A DNA stretch of 64,000 bases from Rhizobiaceae bacterium MnEN-MB40S (GTDB taxonomy: Bacteria; Pseudomonadota; Alphaproteobacteria; Rhizobiales; Rhizobiaceae), in NCBI GenBank assembly GCA_024343425.1, contig BRLC01000009.1:62001-126000 (forward strand), in the 5' to 3' direction. Positions 54,499-63,241 of this stretch are shown here, in pieces. Each line of letters opens with the position of its first letter. The first letter of the stretch is position 1. The translations under genes were made by a program, and so were the position numbers. The notes under the pieces are model-generated. The model was given only the letters and a program-made list of their open reading frames with translations. It was not told the DNA's origin and ran no database searches.

Positions 54499-55343
54499 CG
54501 CCCATAGGATCGGCGCAGAGAAGGCCAGAAGTACCAGACCACCGAAGTCACAACGATAAGCCCACCTGCCATTGTTCCCTGGCCGGGATCTTCCGCGAAG
54601 GCCAGCCAGACCCAGAGGGGGCCGAGAACGACGTCCAGGAGTGCGATGAGCGCCGACTCCGACGATGCGACGTGACGCCCGCCGACCAGAAAAAGCATGA
54701 ACGCGAGCGCCGTCGTGAGAAGGGCAAGCAGGAATATCAGCGCGAGCGTATCGAATGTAGGCATCTGTCCGGATGAGAAGGGAAGCGCCACAGCTGCGCA
54801 CAGAGCCGCGCCGGCAGCGTTCACATGGCCGAGGTTCAGGCTGCGGTAGAAGCGGGTCATGACGAGAAGTGCGCCGAAGCTGACTGTCATGGCGAAGGCC
54901 AGCGTATTGCCGGCAATATCGCTGGCACCAAGTGAAGTGCCGGCAACGAAAAGAATGCCGGCCATTGACGCCGTGCTCGCCCCCAGCAGGCGCCGCGATG
55001 CCGTTTCACGGGTGGCGGCCCATGCCAGTGCTGCCGTCACGAAGGGAAGCGTCGCATAGATGATCAGAACGTTGGCAACTGTCGTCAGCGTGAGGGCTGC
55101 AACATAGCAGAACATTGCCGTCGCCGACAGACATGCGGCGAGGCATCCATGCCATCCGAAGCCGGAGCCGCCTGTCGGCCGAGCGACGGCAACTGCCAGC
55201 AGGCAAAGGCAGGCGAAGATCGATCGCCAGAGGATCAGATCCCATACGCCGAGATCAATCGCTCGCACGAAAAGACCGGCAAGGCTCCACAGCACAGTCC
55301 CTGCCGCGACCAGTATCAAGCCATAAAGACGCCGTTCGTGCAT
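54495..55343 (-). CDS. EamA/DMT family transporter
   Basis: A 282-aa membrane protein with ten hydrophobic helices in two EamA repeats (LVAAGTVLWSLAGLFVRAI; GNTLAFAMTVSFGALLVMT). Family members export amino acids and metabolites. It diverges from a TetR gene across 76 bases that carry two copies of the same palindromic site, so TetR control is likely. It ends against the MocR stop. Confidence 0.9.
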   Translation of the reverse strand: MHERRLYGLILVAAGTVLWSLAGLFVRAIDLGVWDLILWRSIFACLCLLAVAVARPTGGSGFGWHGCLAACLSATAMFCYVAALTLTTVANVLIIYATLPFVTAALAWAATRETASRRLLGASTASMAGILFVAGTSLGASDIAGNTLAFAMTVSFGALLVMTRFYRSLNLGHVNAAGAALCAAVALPFSSGQMPTFDTLALIFLLALLTTALAFMLFLVGGRHVASSESALIALLDVVLGPLWVWLAFAEDPGQGTMAGGLIVVTSVVWYFWPSLRRSYGR

Positions 55344-55360
55344 AACTTTCCCCTCGAATC

Positions 55361-55409
55361 AAGACGACCGGTCTACTTGCCAGATTGACGAGCTAAGACG
55401 ACCGGTCTA
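55361..55409 (+). promoter_or_regulatory. Duplicated palindromic TetR operator
   Basis: AAGACGACCGGTCTA occurs twice, at 55361-55375 and 55395-55409, 34 bases apart. Each copy is centred on GACCGGTC. Both lie in the divergent promoter region between the EamA gene and the TetR gene; the second ends ten bases before the TetR ATG. The AGAC-GGTCT core resembles operators of NemR-like TetR proteins. Confidence 0.75.
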
Positions 55410-55419
55410 AGTTTGTCAA

Positions 55420-56010
55420 ATGGCACGAAGAAACACACGCGAGATTCTGCTCCACGAGGGCATGAGCTCCTTCATCGCCAAGGGGTATGAGGGGATCGGC
55501 ATTCAGCAGATCCTTGCTGCCGTCGGCGTGCCGAAGGGTTCGTTCTATAACTACTTCGACAGCAAGGAAGATTTCGCACTTGAGGTTCTGGATGCATATG
55601 ACAAGCGTTATGCAGAATTCGTAGCGGAACACATGGATGGCGCGGGCGATCCTCTCGACCGAATGCGGGCTTATTTTTCGGCTCTTGAGACACAGATGTC
55701 CGAGGCAGGTCTCTCCGCCGGTTGCCTTTACGGTGTTCTTTCCCAGACCAGCGCTCCCCACAGCGACGTGTTACGTGCACGCCTAAAGGCGGCATTCGGC
55801 ATCTGGCGGGGCAATCTCACGCATCTATTGTCGGAAGCTCGACAACGAGGCGAATTGCAAGGGAAGGCGGACATCGCCGGTCTCGCGGATGCAATCATCG
55901 ATGCTTATGAAGGCGCGCTTCTCAGAATGCGTGCGGAAGGTGATATCTCGCCGGTAAGCCGCTTCCGGCAGGTCACGCTGGAGTCCCTGCTGGCTGCCGC
56001 GGCGTCTTAG
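55420..56010 (+). CDS. TetR family regulator
   Basis: A 196-aa TetR-type repressor with the HTH TREILLHEGMSSFIAKGYEG, GIGIQQILAAVGVPKGSFYN and YFDSKEDFALEVLDAY, and an all-helical ligand domain (SAGCLYGVLSQTSAP). The layout is close to NemR/AcrR-type sensors of electrophiles. It probably represses the divergent EamA exporter and itself through the duplicated operator. Its stop overlaps that of the TSUP gene on the other strand. Confidence 0.9.
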   Translation: MARRNTREILLHEGMSSFIAKGYEGIGIQQILAAVGVPKGSFYNYFDSKEDFALEVLDAYDKRYAEFVAEHMDGAGDPLDRMRAYFSALETQMSEAGLSAGCLYGVLSQTSAPHSDVLRARLKAAFGIWRGNLTHLLSEARQRGELQGKADIAGLADAIIDAYEGALLRMRAEGDISPVSRFRQVTLESLLAAAAS

Positions 56011-56750
56011 AAATAGAACCAGGTCAGACCAAGCCCCACGGCGATTATGATTCCGCGCAGGATTTTCGGATTGATCCAGCGGGCGAAACGCGCGCCTAGG
56101 TAGCCGCCCACGATCGCGCCTGCCAGGACCGCGGCTCCGGGTCCCCAGGCAATGATCCCCGACGCAATAAAGACCGCGACCGCAAGGGTGGAGACGATGG
56201 TCGCAAGTGCATTCTTAACGGCATTGGCTTCGTTTACGTCGCTGAGTCCGATCAAGGTCAGAACAGCCATCAGGAGGATGCCGAGCCCCGCTCCGAAATA
56301 TCCGCCATAGATCGCAACGACGAGGTCGATGAGGAAGATGACCGGTTTGGGCAGCGTCCCGGAACGGTTCGTGTAAATCCATGATCGCAGATTCGGACCG
56401 ATCGCGAACAGAAGCGTTGCGACAAGCAACAACCACGGAATGAGTTGCCGGAATACCCCATTGCCCGTGACCGCGAGCAGCGCCGCGCCTATGGCCGCGC
56501 CGATGACGAAGGCCGGTGCACTGGATTTCAGGCGGCTGGCATGCCGTGCCAACTCCTCGCGGTACCCCAGCAGGCTGGTGGCATGTCCGGGCCAGATCGA
56601 AATCGCGCTCGTGGCATTGGCGACAATTGGTGGAACCCCCACAGCAAGTAGCGCAGGGAAAGTGAAGAAGGTCCCGCCGCCGGCTACCGCATTGCAGAGG
56701 CCGCCAATAAGACCGGCGACAATCAGTAGCGCGAAGCTGTTCAGGTCCAT
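56007..56750 (-). CDS. TSUP (TauE/SafE) family membrane protein
   Basis: A 247-aa membrane protein with about eight helices and the two TSUP repeats: GLIGGLCNAVAGGGTFFTFP near the N-terminus, and AIYGGYFGAGLGILLMAVLT in the middle. Members transport sulfite, sulfoacetate or other organosulfur anions; the substrate here is not evident. I start at MDLNSFALL (56750). It is convergent with the TetR gene with overlapping stops. Confidence 0.88.
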   Translation of the reverse strand: MDLNSFALLIVAGLIGGLCNAVAGGGTFFTFPALLAVGVPPIVANATSAISIWPGHATSLLGYREELARHASRLKSSAPAFVIGAAIGAALLAVTGNGVFRQLIPWLLLVATLLFAIGPNLRSWIYTNRSGTLPKPVIFLIDLVVAIYGGYFGAGLGILLMAVLTLIGLSDVNEANAVKNALATIVSTLAVAVFIASGIIAWGPGAAVLAGAIVGGYLGARFARWINPKILRGIIIAVGLGLTWFYF

Positions 56751-56902
56751 GGGCAATCAATTCCATTGCTTGAAGGTCGGTCGGCTACGGAAAGTGGGGC
56801 GGACCGAAACGGTCAAATTATCGATGATGCGCATGATGGGCGAGTTGCGGGCGAGACTAGAAATGAGCAACTCCCGCTGAAATTAGAAAATGAGACGCCA
56901 TA

Positions 56903-57442
56903 TCAAACTCGAATTCCGGCGCAGAATGCGTCAAGGAGCATGCGTCCTTGATCCCAAGTGCCAAGTTTGCTCGTACCGTTGATATGACCGTAAGCGCCGA
57001 TGTCGACGAGACCCGCGCCCCATTCCAGAGATCGAGCTCTGACATGTTCCGGTGCGGCATAGGGATCGTTGGAGCTTGCAATAATGAGGGTGGGAAAAGG
57101 CAGTGAACAGTGGGGCAAGTTGCCAAAGCTAGTTGCCTCCGCCGGAAATACGGGGGAGGAGGGATCCGGCACTGCCACGAGTACGGCCCCTCTCACACGA
57201 CCGGCGATCTGCTGCGCGGTATGGGCGACGAGCAGACAAGCTAGGCTGTGTGCGACAAGAACGGGCGGTTCGTTGCTGGCGTCGATCGCTTTTTCCATGG
57301 CTAGCTGCCAGTCAGCGAGGTTGGGCCGGTCCCAGTCAGTCGGCTGAAAACGGGAGAAGGACGGATCGTAGGCTTCCCAATGGCTTTGCCAGTGCGTTTC
57401 CCCGGAGCCGCCAATACCTGGAAGCGTTATAAATGAAGCCAT
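56903..57442 (-). CDS. RBBP9/YdeN-type alpha/beta hydrolase
   Basis: A 179-aa small hydrolase with ITLPGIGGSGETHWQSHWEA at the start, nucleophile Ser in LVAHSLACLLVAH, Asp in ASSNDPYAAPEHV and His in YGHINGTSKLGTWDQG. These are the RBBP9/YdeN family hallmarks. Serine-hydrolase activity is likely; substrate unknown. ATG 57442 begins 15 bases after the end of the DUF1737 gene, so the two are probably cotranscribed. Confidence 0.85.
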   Translation of the reverse strand: MASFITLPGIGGSGETHWQSHWEAYDPSFSRFQPTDWDRPNLADWQLAMEKAIDASNEPPVLVAHSLACLLVAHTAQQIAGRVRGAVLVAVPDPSSPVFPAEATSFGNLPHCSLPFPTLIIASSNDPYAAPEHVRARSLEWGAGLVDIGAYGHINGTSKLGTWDQGRMLLDAFCAGIRV

Positions 57443-57456
57443 CGTCCCGAGCCCTG

Positions 57457-57660
57457 TTACCTGAAAAGATTCATGGAGAGACCGCATTGGCGTCCTAGAA
57501 CCTGGTTCGTCACGGCCTGACAGCAGATGGCCGGTTGGCTGTTGATGTCATAGGTCGGGTAGGGGTAGCCGTGCAGGCTCCAGCCGAAGCTGGCTGCCTC
57601 GGCAACCCGAGGGCGGAACTCCCCGTTATCGACGTCCCTCAGCATGAGATAGACTTTCAA
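57457..57660 (-). CDS. DUF1737 small protein
   Basis: A 67-aa product starting at TTG. DNGEFRPRVAEAASFGWSLH, GYPYPTYDINSQPAICCQAV and NQVLG fit the DUF1737 pattern (xFxxxVxxALxxGWxLHGxPxxTYD...CQAVxxEV). Function unknown. The C-terminal 15 residues are less typical. It lies directly upstream of the RBBP9-type hydrolase. Confidence 0.6.
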   Translation of the reverse strand: MKVYLMLRDVDNGEFRPRVAEAASFGWSLHGYPYPTYDINSQPAICCQAVTNQVLGRQCGLSMNLFR

Positions 57661-57867
57661 TCCAACGATCCCTTGATCTCCATGGGAGGATCATAGGGCT
57701 CCATGGAAGGCTGAAAACTGAAGTCATCTCAGCTGATCGACAATTTTCCTCATGCGGTATCAAAGACGCAGTTTGGCGTAAATTGTCCGCTATTTGTCCG
57801 TAGCGGGAATTTTCTTTTGCCTGGAAGACACTATCGTAGCTCCATAATAAATATCAGAGCGACAAGA
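57661..57867. other. Intergenic region before the isochorismatase remnant
   Basis: About 200 bases with no gene; an AT-rich stretch near 57780-57860 may contain the divergent promoters. No repeat seen. Confidence 0.4.
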
Positions 57868-58431
57868 ATGTCCCATGAAGCCGCGCTCGTTGTCATCGAC
57901 GCTCAGGAATCCTTCCGCCACCGCCCCTATTTCCGCGAAGAAGGGTTTGCCGCCTACATTGAACGCCAAAAGGCGCTGATCGATGACGCGAAAGGAGTTG
58001 GCATGCCCCATCGTGCAGATCTTTCATGTCGAGGATGAGGGCCTTTCGCCGAAGCTTCCGGCCTCGTGACGACCCTGGCACAGCTCGAAATCGCGCCAGA
58101 TGCGGTGTTCCGCAAGCGCCGCCACAGCGTGCTCATCGGCAGCGGGTTCGATGTGTGGTTGACGAGAAACGGCATACGACGGCTGATCGTCTCTGGTATC
58201 CGCACCGAGCAGTGGTGCGAAACCACAGCCCGACATGCCTCCGACCTCGGCTATGAAGTGGATTATGTCGGGGAAGCCACACTGACCTTCCCGATGACAG
58301 ACGCATCAAGCCGGGTGTGGAGCGCCGCCGAAATCCGCGCCCGGACCGAACTGGTGTTGTCCGGTCGTTTTGCCCGCGTAGCCACCATCGCTGACGCCTT
58401 GAGCACAGGGCCTACGAAGGCGGTTGCATGA
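57868..58431 (+). pseudogene. Isochorismatase-like cysteine hydrolase with compensated frameshift
   Basis: Read in one frame, the gene starts MSHEAALVVIDAQESFRHRP and resumes at GPFAEASGLVTTLAQLEIAP after an in-frame TGA at 58036-58038. Between about 58006 and 58038 the +1 frame gives the expected family sequence IVQIFHVEDEG. So one extra base (CCCC near 58005-58008) and one missing base (GGG near 58038-58041) cancel out. The catalytic region (LIVSGIRTEQWCETTARHAS, with nucleophile Cys) and the cis-peptide neighbourhood are intact. It is either a recent pseudogene or two homopolymer sequencing errors. The stop overlaps the GlxA-type gene by four bases, a common pairing. Confidence 0.8.
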
Positions 58432-59488
58432 GTGACCGTGCGCGGACAAGGACGATTCCGGTCTTTGTCGTCGTGCCGCCGCGCGCCTTGCTTCTCGATA
58501 TCGCCGGCCCGATCGAGGTCTTGCGCAAGGCCAACCTCGAGCAGGACCAGCTATGTTTCGAGGTCCGTCATGTAGGGCCGGGCGAGACTGTTCATTGTTC
58601 CGTCGGGCTGCGCCTTGCCGGCACTGCGCCTCTGCCGGAGTCCTTGCCAAAGGAGGCGATTGTTCTCGTTTCAGGTGCGGCTGACCAGCCGCTCGGTGTG
58701 ATTCCTGATGGCGTCGATGATGCTCCAATGGAAACCGCCATCGTCAATTGGTTGCGTGATGCGATACGTCCGGGCGTCCGTTTGCTGACGATCTGTTCTG
58801 GCGCACTACTTGCGGGCCGTGCCGGGCTGCTCGACGGGTATGAATGCACTACTCACCATGCCGCCATCGAAGCTCTGCGGCAGCTGGCGCCGGCTGCAAA
58901 AATCTGCGACAACCGGCTTTATGTAGAGCATGGCGAGCGGCTGAGCAGCGCCGGCATCACTGCTGGGATCGACCTGATGCTCGCCGTGGTGGCGCAGGAG
59001 GCAAGCCATAGTGTGGCGCTTGCGGTCGCGCGCTATCTTGCCGTCTATCTCCGCCGCAGCGGGAGCGATCCGCAGCTTTCGCCGTGGCTGGTGGCCGCAA
59101 TCACATCCATCCCGCCATCCATCGCGTGCAGGATGCGGTGGCCGCCGAGCCAGCGCGTGATTGGTCGGTGGAAGAACTGATGCAGATCGCCGTGACTAGC
59201 GGCACGCAATCTCGCGCGCCTGTTCAACGATCAGGCCGGCATCAGCGTGACTGATTATGTCAATCGCATGCGCATATGCGGCGCTGGACGAGGCGCAGAT
59301 TGTTCGCGCGGTGCAGATCCTATCCCGAAGGTGGTCTGGCTGAACTATTTCGCGCGAGCGCCGATTCGTGTGCTCCGGGTCGATCCACATGCATGTCGAG
59401 CCGCACCAGTCGCCTTGGAACGCTGAGCAACTGCCAGAACCGCTTTGGTGTCTATCAACTTCGTCGCTTCACGCCGGTCTTGAAATAG
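58428..59488 (+). pseudogene. GlxA/FtrA-type regulator with broken AraC domain
   Basis: The N-terminal DJ-1/PfpI-like domain is intact (FVVVPPRALLLDIAGPIEVL; LLTICSGALLAGRAGLLDGY with CTTHH). At about 59097 the frame shifts and the expected linker NHIHPAIHRVQDAVAAEPAR and WSVEELMQIAVTS appears in another frame. A further shift near 59200 gives LARLFNDQAGISVTDYVNRM, the AraC HTH. A third shift near 59270 breaks the next helix; a degenerate tail with NRFGVYQLRRF ends at 59488. The uninterrupted first frame stops at 59180. At least three frameshifts make this a true pseudogene, unlike the neighbouring hydrolase. Confidence 0.8.
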
Positions 59489-59897
59489 GTCGATTACGAG
59501 CAACAGCCGCAACCCTCCGAGCAGTAACGGTCCAGGCTTTAATCTGCTCCATGATTCCTCATGGGAAGAAGGTTGAAACCTAAGCGAGTTCAATTGATTG
59601 TATGTGTTTTCTCACGCACGTTCTCGATATGCGAGCTATCCTTGTGGTGGCTTGAAAGGCCTCCAACAAGCTGAATGATCTTCAGCTTATGCTCAACTTT
59701 CTTCACTCGCCACGACCCGGCCGCGCGGCGACATTTGAGTGGATGTCGCGTTGGGAGCCTTCGATGCAAAAGGAAGTTCGAAAAATTGATGCTTTCACGA
59801 GCCCACCTCTTGACGATCCAGCGGCGACTGAAATCACGCGACACTTTTTTTGCGCCGTTCGTGGTCGACACATTCAATCCGGCGGAGCACAGAAGAA
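59489..59897. other. 409-base region upstream of the LysR gene
   Basis: No recognisable gene. Two short overlapping plus-strand frames and one minus-strand frame (59590-59877) lack family motifs. The region may hold the LysR promoter and the boundary between cargo and conjugation genes. Confidence 0.5.
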
Positions 59898-60884
59898 TTG
59901 AAGTTTGAGCTCCGTCATTTGCGATATGTTCTCGCGGCAGCGGAACAGCAGAGCTTCAGGCGCGCGGCGCTCAGCCTCTCCGTTGAGCCTTCGACGATCA
60001 GCCGTCGTATTCGCGAAGTTGAAGATGAAATCGGTGCAGCGCTGTTTATTCGAGCGCATAGCGGCGTCACACTCACCTATGCGGGCGAGCGGTTTGTCTG
60101 CAGAGCGCGCCAGGCCATAGGCCATCTCACCGAGGCGACGTTGGATGTTGGCGTCATCGGAACGGGAGATATAGGCTTGGTCAGGGTCGGCCTGATGTCC
60201 TCAATGGCCTCGGGGTTCATTTCTGAATTGCTCAACACATACTCGAGTGCACATGAAGGCGTTAGGATCGTGTATATTGAGGGGGAATCGAGCGACCATC
60301 TCCCGGCGATCAAGCAGCACCGGCTGGACGTCGCCTTCCTGACCGGAATGTCTGCCGCTGACGATTGCGAAGCGGCGCATCTCTGGAGCGAACGGGTCTA
60401 TGTTGCAATGTCGCGCAGGCACGAATTGTGCGAAAAGCAAGAAATTGAATGGAATGACCTCCGCGATCGGGAATTCGTCGTCAGCGAGGGGCAGTCCGGC
60501 TCTGAGATTCATGACTATCTTGTCAAGCACTTGGCCGAATTGGGGTACAGTCCAAACGTTCAGCGGCACGCAGTTTATCGTGACACCTTGATGCAAGTCG
60601 TGGCCAATGGAAGAGATCTGACGTTAACCAGTGAAGCGACGATTGCGGCGCGGTTTCCGGGAGTCGTGTATCGCCCGCTCAAGGGCGAGGTGCTCCCCTT
60701 TTGCGCAGTTTGGTCGCGCAACAACGATAATCCTGCTTTTCGACGATTGCTTAGCTTGGCGAAGATCATTTCGAAACGCTGTAACTCGTGCCGCATTATG
60801 AACCGTTCGCAGGATCCTTTGGTTTGGGGGGGAACTGGCTCGGTTTCCGCCGTGCCTTTGCGAAACCTCGATCCGTCGAAATGA
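59898..60884 (+). CDS. LysR family regulator beside the trb module
   Basis: A 328-aa LysR-type protein. The HTH is FELRHLRYVLAAAEQQSFRR and SLSVEPSTISRRIREVEDEI, followed by a LysR substrate-binding domain (GLVRVGLMSSMASGFISELL). I start at TTG 59898, where the family N-terminus begins; an upstream ATG frame from 59850 adds 16 unlikely residues. The last 89 bases overlap the convergent DUF2274 gene. LysR genes next to DUF2274/trbI occur in many proteobacterial integrative elements; targets unknown. Confidence 0.83.
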   Translation: MKFELRHLRYVLAAAEQQSFRRAALSLSVEPSTISRRIREVEDEIGAALFIRAHSGVTLTYAGERFVCRARQAIGHLTEATLDVGVIGTGDIGLVRVGLMSSMASGFISELLNTYSSAHEGVRIVYIEGESSDHLPAIKQHRLDVAFLTGMSAADDCEAAHLWSERVYVAMSRRHELCEKQEIEWNDLRDREFVVSEGQSGSEIHDYLVKHLAELGYSPNVQRHAVYRDTLMQVVANGRDLTLTSEATIAARFPGVVYRPLKGEVLPFCAVWSRNNDNPAFRRLLSLAKIISKRCNSCRIMNRSQDPLVWGGTGSVSAVPLRNLDPSK

Positions 60885-61056
60885 AGCGTTCGAGCATCGG
60901 TACGATCAAGCGCTTGGGATCCGTGATCGGCTGGCCGGTCTCGTACGCCAGCGCTTTGGCATAGGCGACGAGATCGCGGTGCAGCGCTCCCGGCAGGTCC
61001 AGTGTCACCTTGACGGGCTTGTCCTCAGTGATCGGGCCAAGTTTCAGTTTCGTCAT
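60796..61056 (-). CDS. DUF2274 protein of the conjugation module
   Basis: An 86-aa product starting MTKLKLGPITEDKPVKVTLD, followed by LPGALHRDLVAYAKALAYET and PKRLIVPMLERFISTDRGFA. This is DUF2274, a ribbon-helix-helix-like family found directly after trbI in trb-type elements. Its role in transfer is not known. The ATG overlaps the trbI stop by four bases. Confidence 0.9.
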   Translation of the reverse strand: MTKLKLGPITEDKPVKVTLDLPGALHRDLVAYAKALAYETGQPITDPKRLIVPMLERFISTDRGFAKARRKPSQFPPKPKDPANGS

Positions 61057-62261
61057 TGCGCTACTCCATAGGGTTCGAGCACGAGATCGCGGGTGACGAT
61101 CACGCGGACCGGGAAGCCCGGGCTGATTGTCAACGTAGGCGCGACCTGCAATTGACGGCGGATGATTTGCTGGCCGGCGTCATTGATGGTGTCCTGCGCG
61201 CCATCACGAATAGCGCGGACCAGGCGGTCCTCGTCATCCACGGCGAGCTCCGTGCCGACGGCGAGAAGTGTCGAGAGGCCGGCAGCCTTCGCCAGATCCC
61301 ACCAGTGGTAATCCACGCCGTCTTCGAGACCGGCATAGCCTTGCGTGTCCGCACCGGGCTGGCGTTCCAGCACGATCGAGCGACCATTGGGCAGGATCAG
61401 GCGGTTCCAGACCAGCAGCACGCGCCGCTGCCCGAAGCCGACATCGTTGCTGTATTCGCCGATGATGCGGGTGCCCTGCGGCACGAGAAGGATGCGGCCG
61501 GTGGGGCTGTCATAGATATGCTCGGTGACCTGCGCGGTGATCTGGCCGGGCAGATCGGAGCGGATGCCGGTGATGAGCGCGGCGGATATCACCGCGCCAG
61601 CCTGAAGCAAATAGGGCGACGCCGGAGCCATGACACGATCCGAGGCGACGGTACGGCGATCGACACCGGCGTTGAGGAAAGCGTTCTGGCGATCCTGAGC
61701 TGTCGGGGTTCCTGTCTGTCCCGGCAGGCCGAGGCCGGCGAGGTTCGGACCGGCGCTGCCCGGAGCCCCCCCTGCAGCCGCTGCCGTTCCCGGCCCGGTC
61801 TGGAAGAAGACGCGGCTTGTGCGTGCGGCTTCCTCCTCGGCAAGGCGGCGCTGCTCCTCGGGATTGACCTGGGGTGTCGCCAGCGTTGGCGGCACGACGG
61901 GCTGACCGCGGTTCTGGGCGTCGAGAATGGGACCGCCGAGATCACCAGGGAGCGGAGGGCCGAGGACCGGGCCGGTATAGTCGCGTGGCAGGCCGGCGAG
62001 ACCATCGGCGGTCGCCCGGTTTTCCGTGGAATAGAGCTCTTCGTTCCCCGTGCCGCCATCACGGGTCTGGAGCGCATAGATCAGCGCGCCGCCGATACCG
62101 ATGCTGGCAACGAGGCCGACGCTGGCCAGCACTTTGCGGGATAGCCGGGTGACGCGTGGCGCATCGGCGCGCAGCCGCATGGTGGATGCGGAATCGGCAG
62201 GAGCGCCAGTGAGCGGCGCGCCATCTTCGTGGTCTTCTTTATTGTCTTCGTGATTGCTCAT
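61053..62261 (-). CDS. trbI: Conjugal transfer protein TrbI (VirB10-like)
   Basis: A 402-aa component of the mating-pair type IV secretion channel that spans both membranes. It has one N-terminal membrane helix (VLASVGLVASIGIGGALIYA), a Pro-rich periplasmic linker, and the C-terminal VirB10/TrbI domain (SPYLLQAGAVISAALITGIR; YDSPTGRILLVPQGTRIIGE; LPNGRSIVLERQPGADTQGY). Length is normal. The ATG overlaps the trbG stop by four bases. Confidence 0.95.
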   Translation of the reverse strand: MSNHEDNKEDHEDGAPLTGAPADSASTMRLRADAPRVTRLSRKVLASVGLVASIGIGGALIYALQTRDGGTGNEELYSTENRATADGLAGLPRDYTGPVLGPPLPGDLGGPILDAQNRGQPVVPPTLATPQVNPEEQRRLAEEEAARTSRVFFQTGPGTAAAAGGAPGSAGPNLAGLGLPGQTGTPTAQDRQNAFLNAGVDRRTVASDRVMAPASPYLLQAGAVISAALITGIRSDLPGQITAQVTEHIYDSPTGRILLVPQGTRIIGEYSNDVGFGQRRVLLVWNRLILPNGRSIVLERQPGADTQGYAGLEDGVDYHWWDLAKAAGLSTLLAVGTELAVDDEDRLVRAIRDGAQDTINDAGQQIIRRQLQVAPTLTISPGFPVRVIVTRDLVLEPYGVAQ

Positions 62262-63241
62262 GACGCAGGCCTCCCGTCGGTACGGGCAATCCTGACGGTT
62301 TGCTGGCGATTGCCGCCGCCGAGGCGAAGCTCGGCTGCGCCGAACAGGCGATCGACGATCAGGATGTTCTGGTGGATGCGGCTGTTGACGATCTGCGCCT
62401 CGCCGTCCGATCCGATGACGAAGATCGGCGGCATTTCGCCCTGGACGATGCCGCGCGGGAACTCGACATAGACACGGCGCCCGTCGTCATAGACGGAGAC
62501 CGGCCGCCAGGGGGGCGTGTCGCCCGTTAGGCCGTAACGATAGTTGCGCGCCGAAGCGACGGAGATGACGGGTGTCACCGGAACGCTCTGTCGCTGGCCT
62601 GCGGGCGGTTGCGGATAGGCCCAGGCGACGGCGGGCATATACGGGTTCTCACCTGAGCGCAGCTCGATCATATAGACCCGGCGATCCGTGGTGACGACGA
62701 GATTGGTGGTGATGTCGGCGCGGCTTGGTTTGACGAGGATATGGACGCGGCGGGTCGTGCCACTGCCGCTTTCGGTGTCGCCGATGATCCAGCGCGCCGT
62801 ATCGCCGGCGGCAATCGGACCGGCGCCTGTCAGGCTCTCGCCGGGTTCCAACGCGATGTTGGTGATCTGACCGGGTGCGGCATAGACCTGATAGAGAGCC
62901 CCGTCACTCCAGGGATAGATCTGGATCGCGTTGAAGTAGCCTTCACGGCGCGGCTGAACGCGCGCCGCCGCATTGGCGTTCTGGACACGTCCTTCCGGTG
63001 TGTTGGCAGCGGTTCCGCCCATGGCTGGTGTCCAGGCGGGGGGCACATGCAATGGCCGCGGCCGTTGATCGGTCACGACTGCCGGCACGGCGGCAAGCGG
63101 CGGCACATTGGAATCGTAACTGATCTGGGGCGGCCGATTGGTCGCGCAGCCCACGAGCATAGTCGCGGAAAGCAGGGCAATCGCCAAGGCGGGTTTACGG
63201 AAACCCTGAAGCGCGGGTTTGCCGATCGTCGGTCGGCTCAT
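62258..63241 (-). CDS. trbG: Conjugal transfer protein TrbG (VirB9-like)
   Basis: A 327-aa outer-membrane-complex component. The N-terminus carries a lipobox (LLSATMLVGC), so it may be a lipoprotein combining VirB9-like and VirB7-like anchoring. The TrbG/VirB9 domain has FNAIQIYPWSDGALYQVYAA, TTNLVVTTDRRVYMIELRS and a C-terminal NSRIHQNILIVDRLFGAAEL. ATG 63241 overlaps the trbF stop and is preferred over the longer frame to 63355. Confidence 0.94.
   Translation of the reverse strand: MSRPTIGKPALQGFRKPALAIALLSATMLVGCATNRPPQISYDSNVPPLAAVPAVVTDQRPRPLHVPPAWTPAMGGTAANTPEGRVQNANAAARVQPRREGYFNAIQIYPWSDGALYQVYAAPGQITNIALEPGESLTGAGPIAAGDTARWIIGDTESGSGTTRRVHILVKPSRADITTNLVVTTDRRVYMIELRSGENPYMPAVAWAYPQPPAGQRQSVPVTPVISVASARNYRYGLTGDTPPWRPVSVYDDGRRVYVEFPRGIVQGEMPPIFVIGSDGEAQIVNSRIHQNILIVDRLFGAAELRLGGGNRQQTVRIARTDGRPAS

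Noticed and set aside
57141-57170. GCCGGA...TCCGGC hairpin with a GGGGAGGAGGG loop
   Set aside because: It resembles the CUCCUCCC-loop RNAs but lies inside the conserved coding sequence of the RBBP9-type hydrolase, with only a six-base stem; coincidence is more likely.
57868-58431. Programmed frameshifting in the isochorismatase-like gene
   Set aside because: Two opposite shifts 30 bases apart in short homopolymers, with no slippery heptamer or stimulatory structure evident, fit mutation or sequencing error better.
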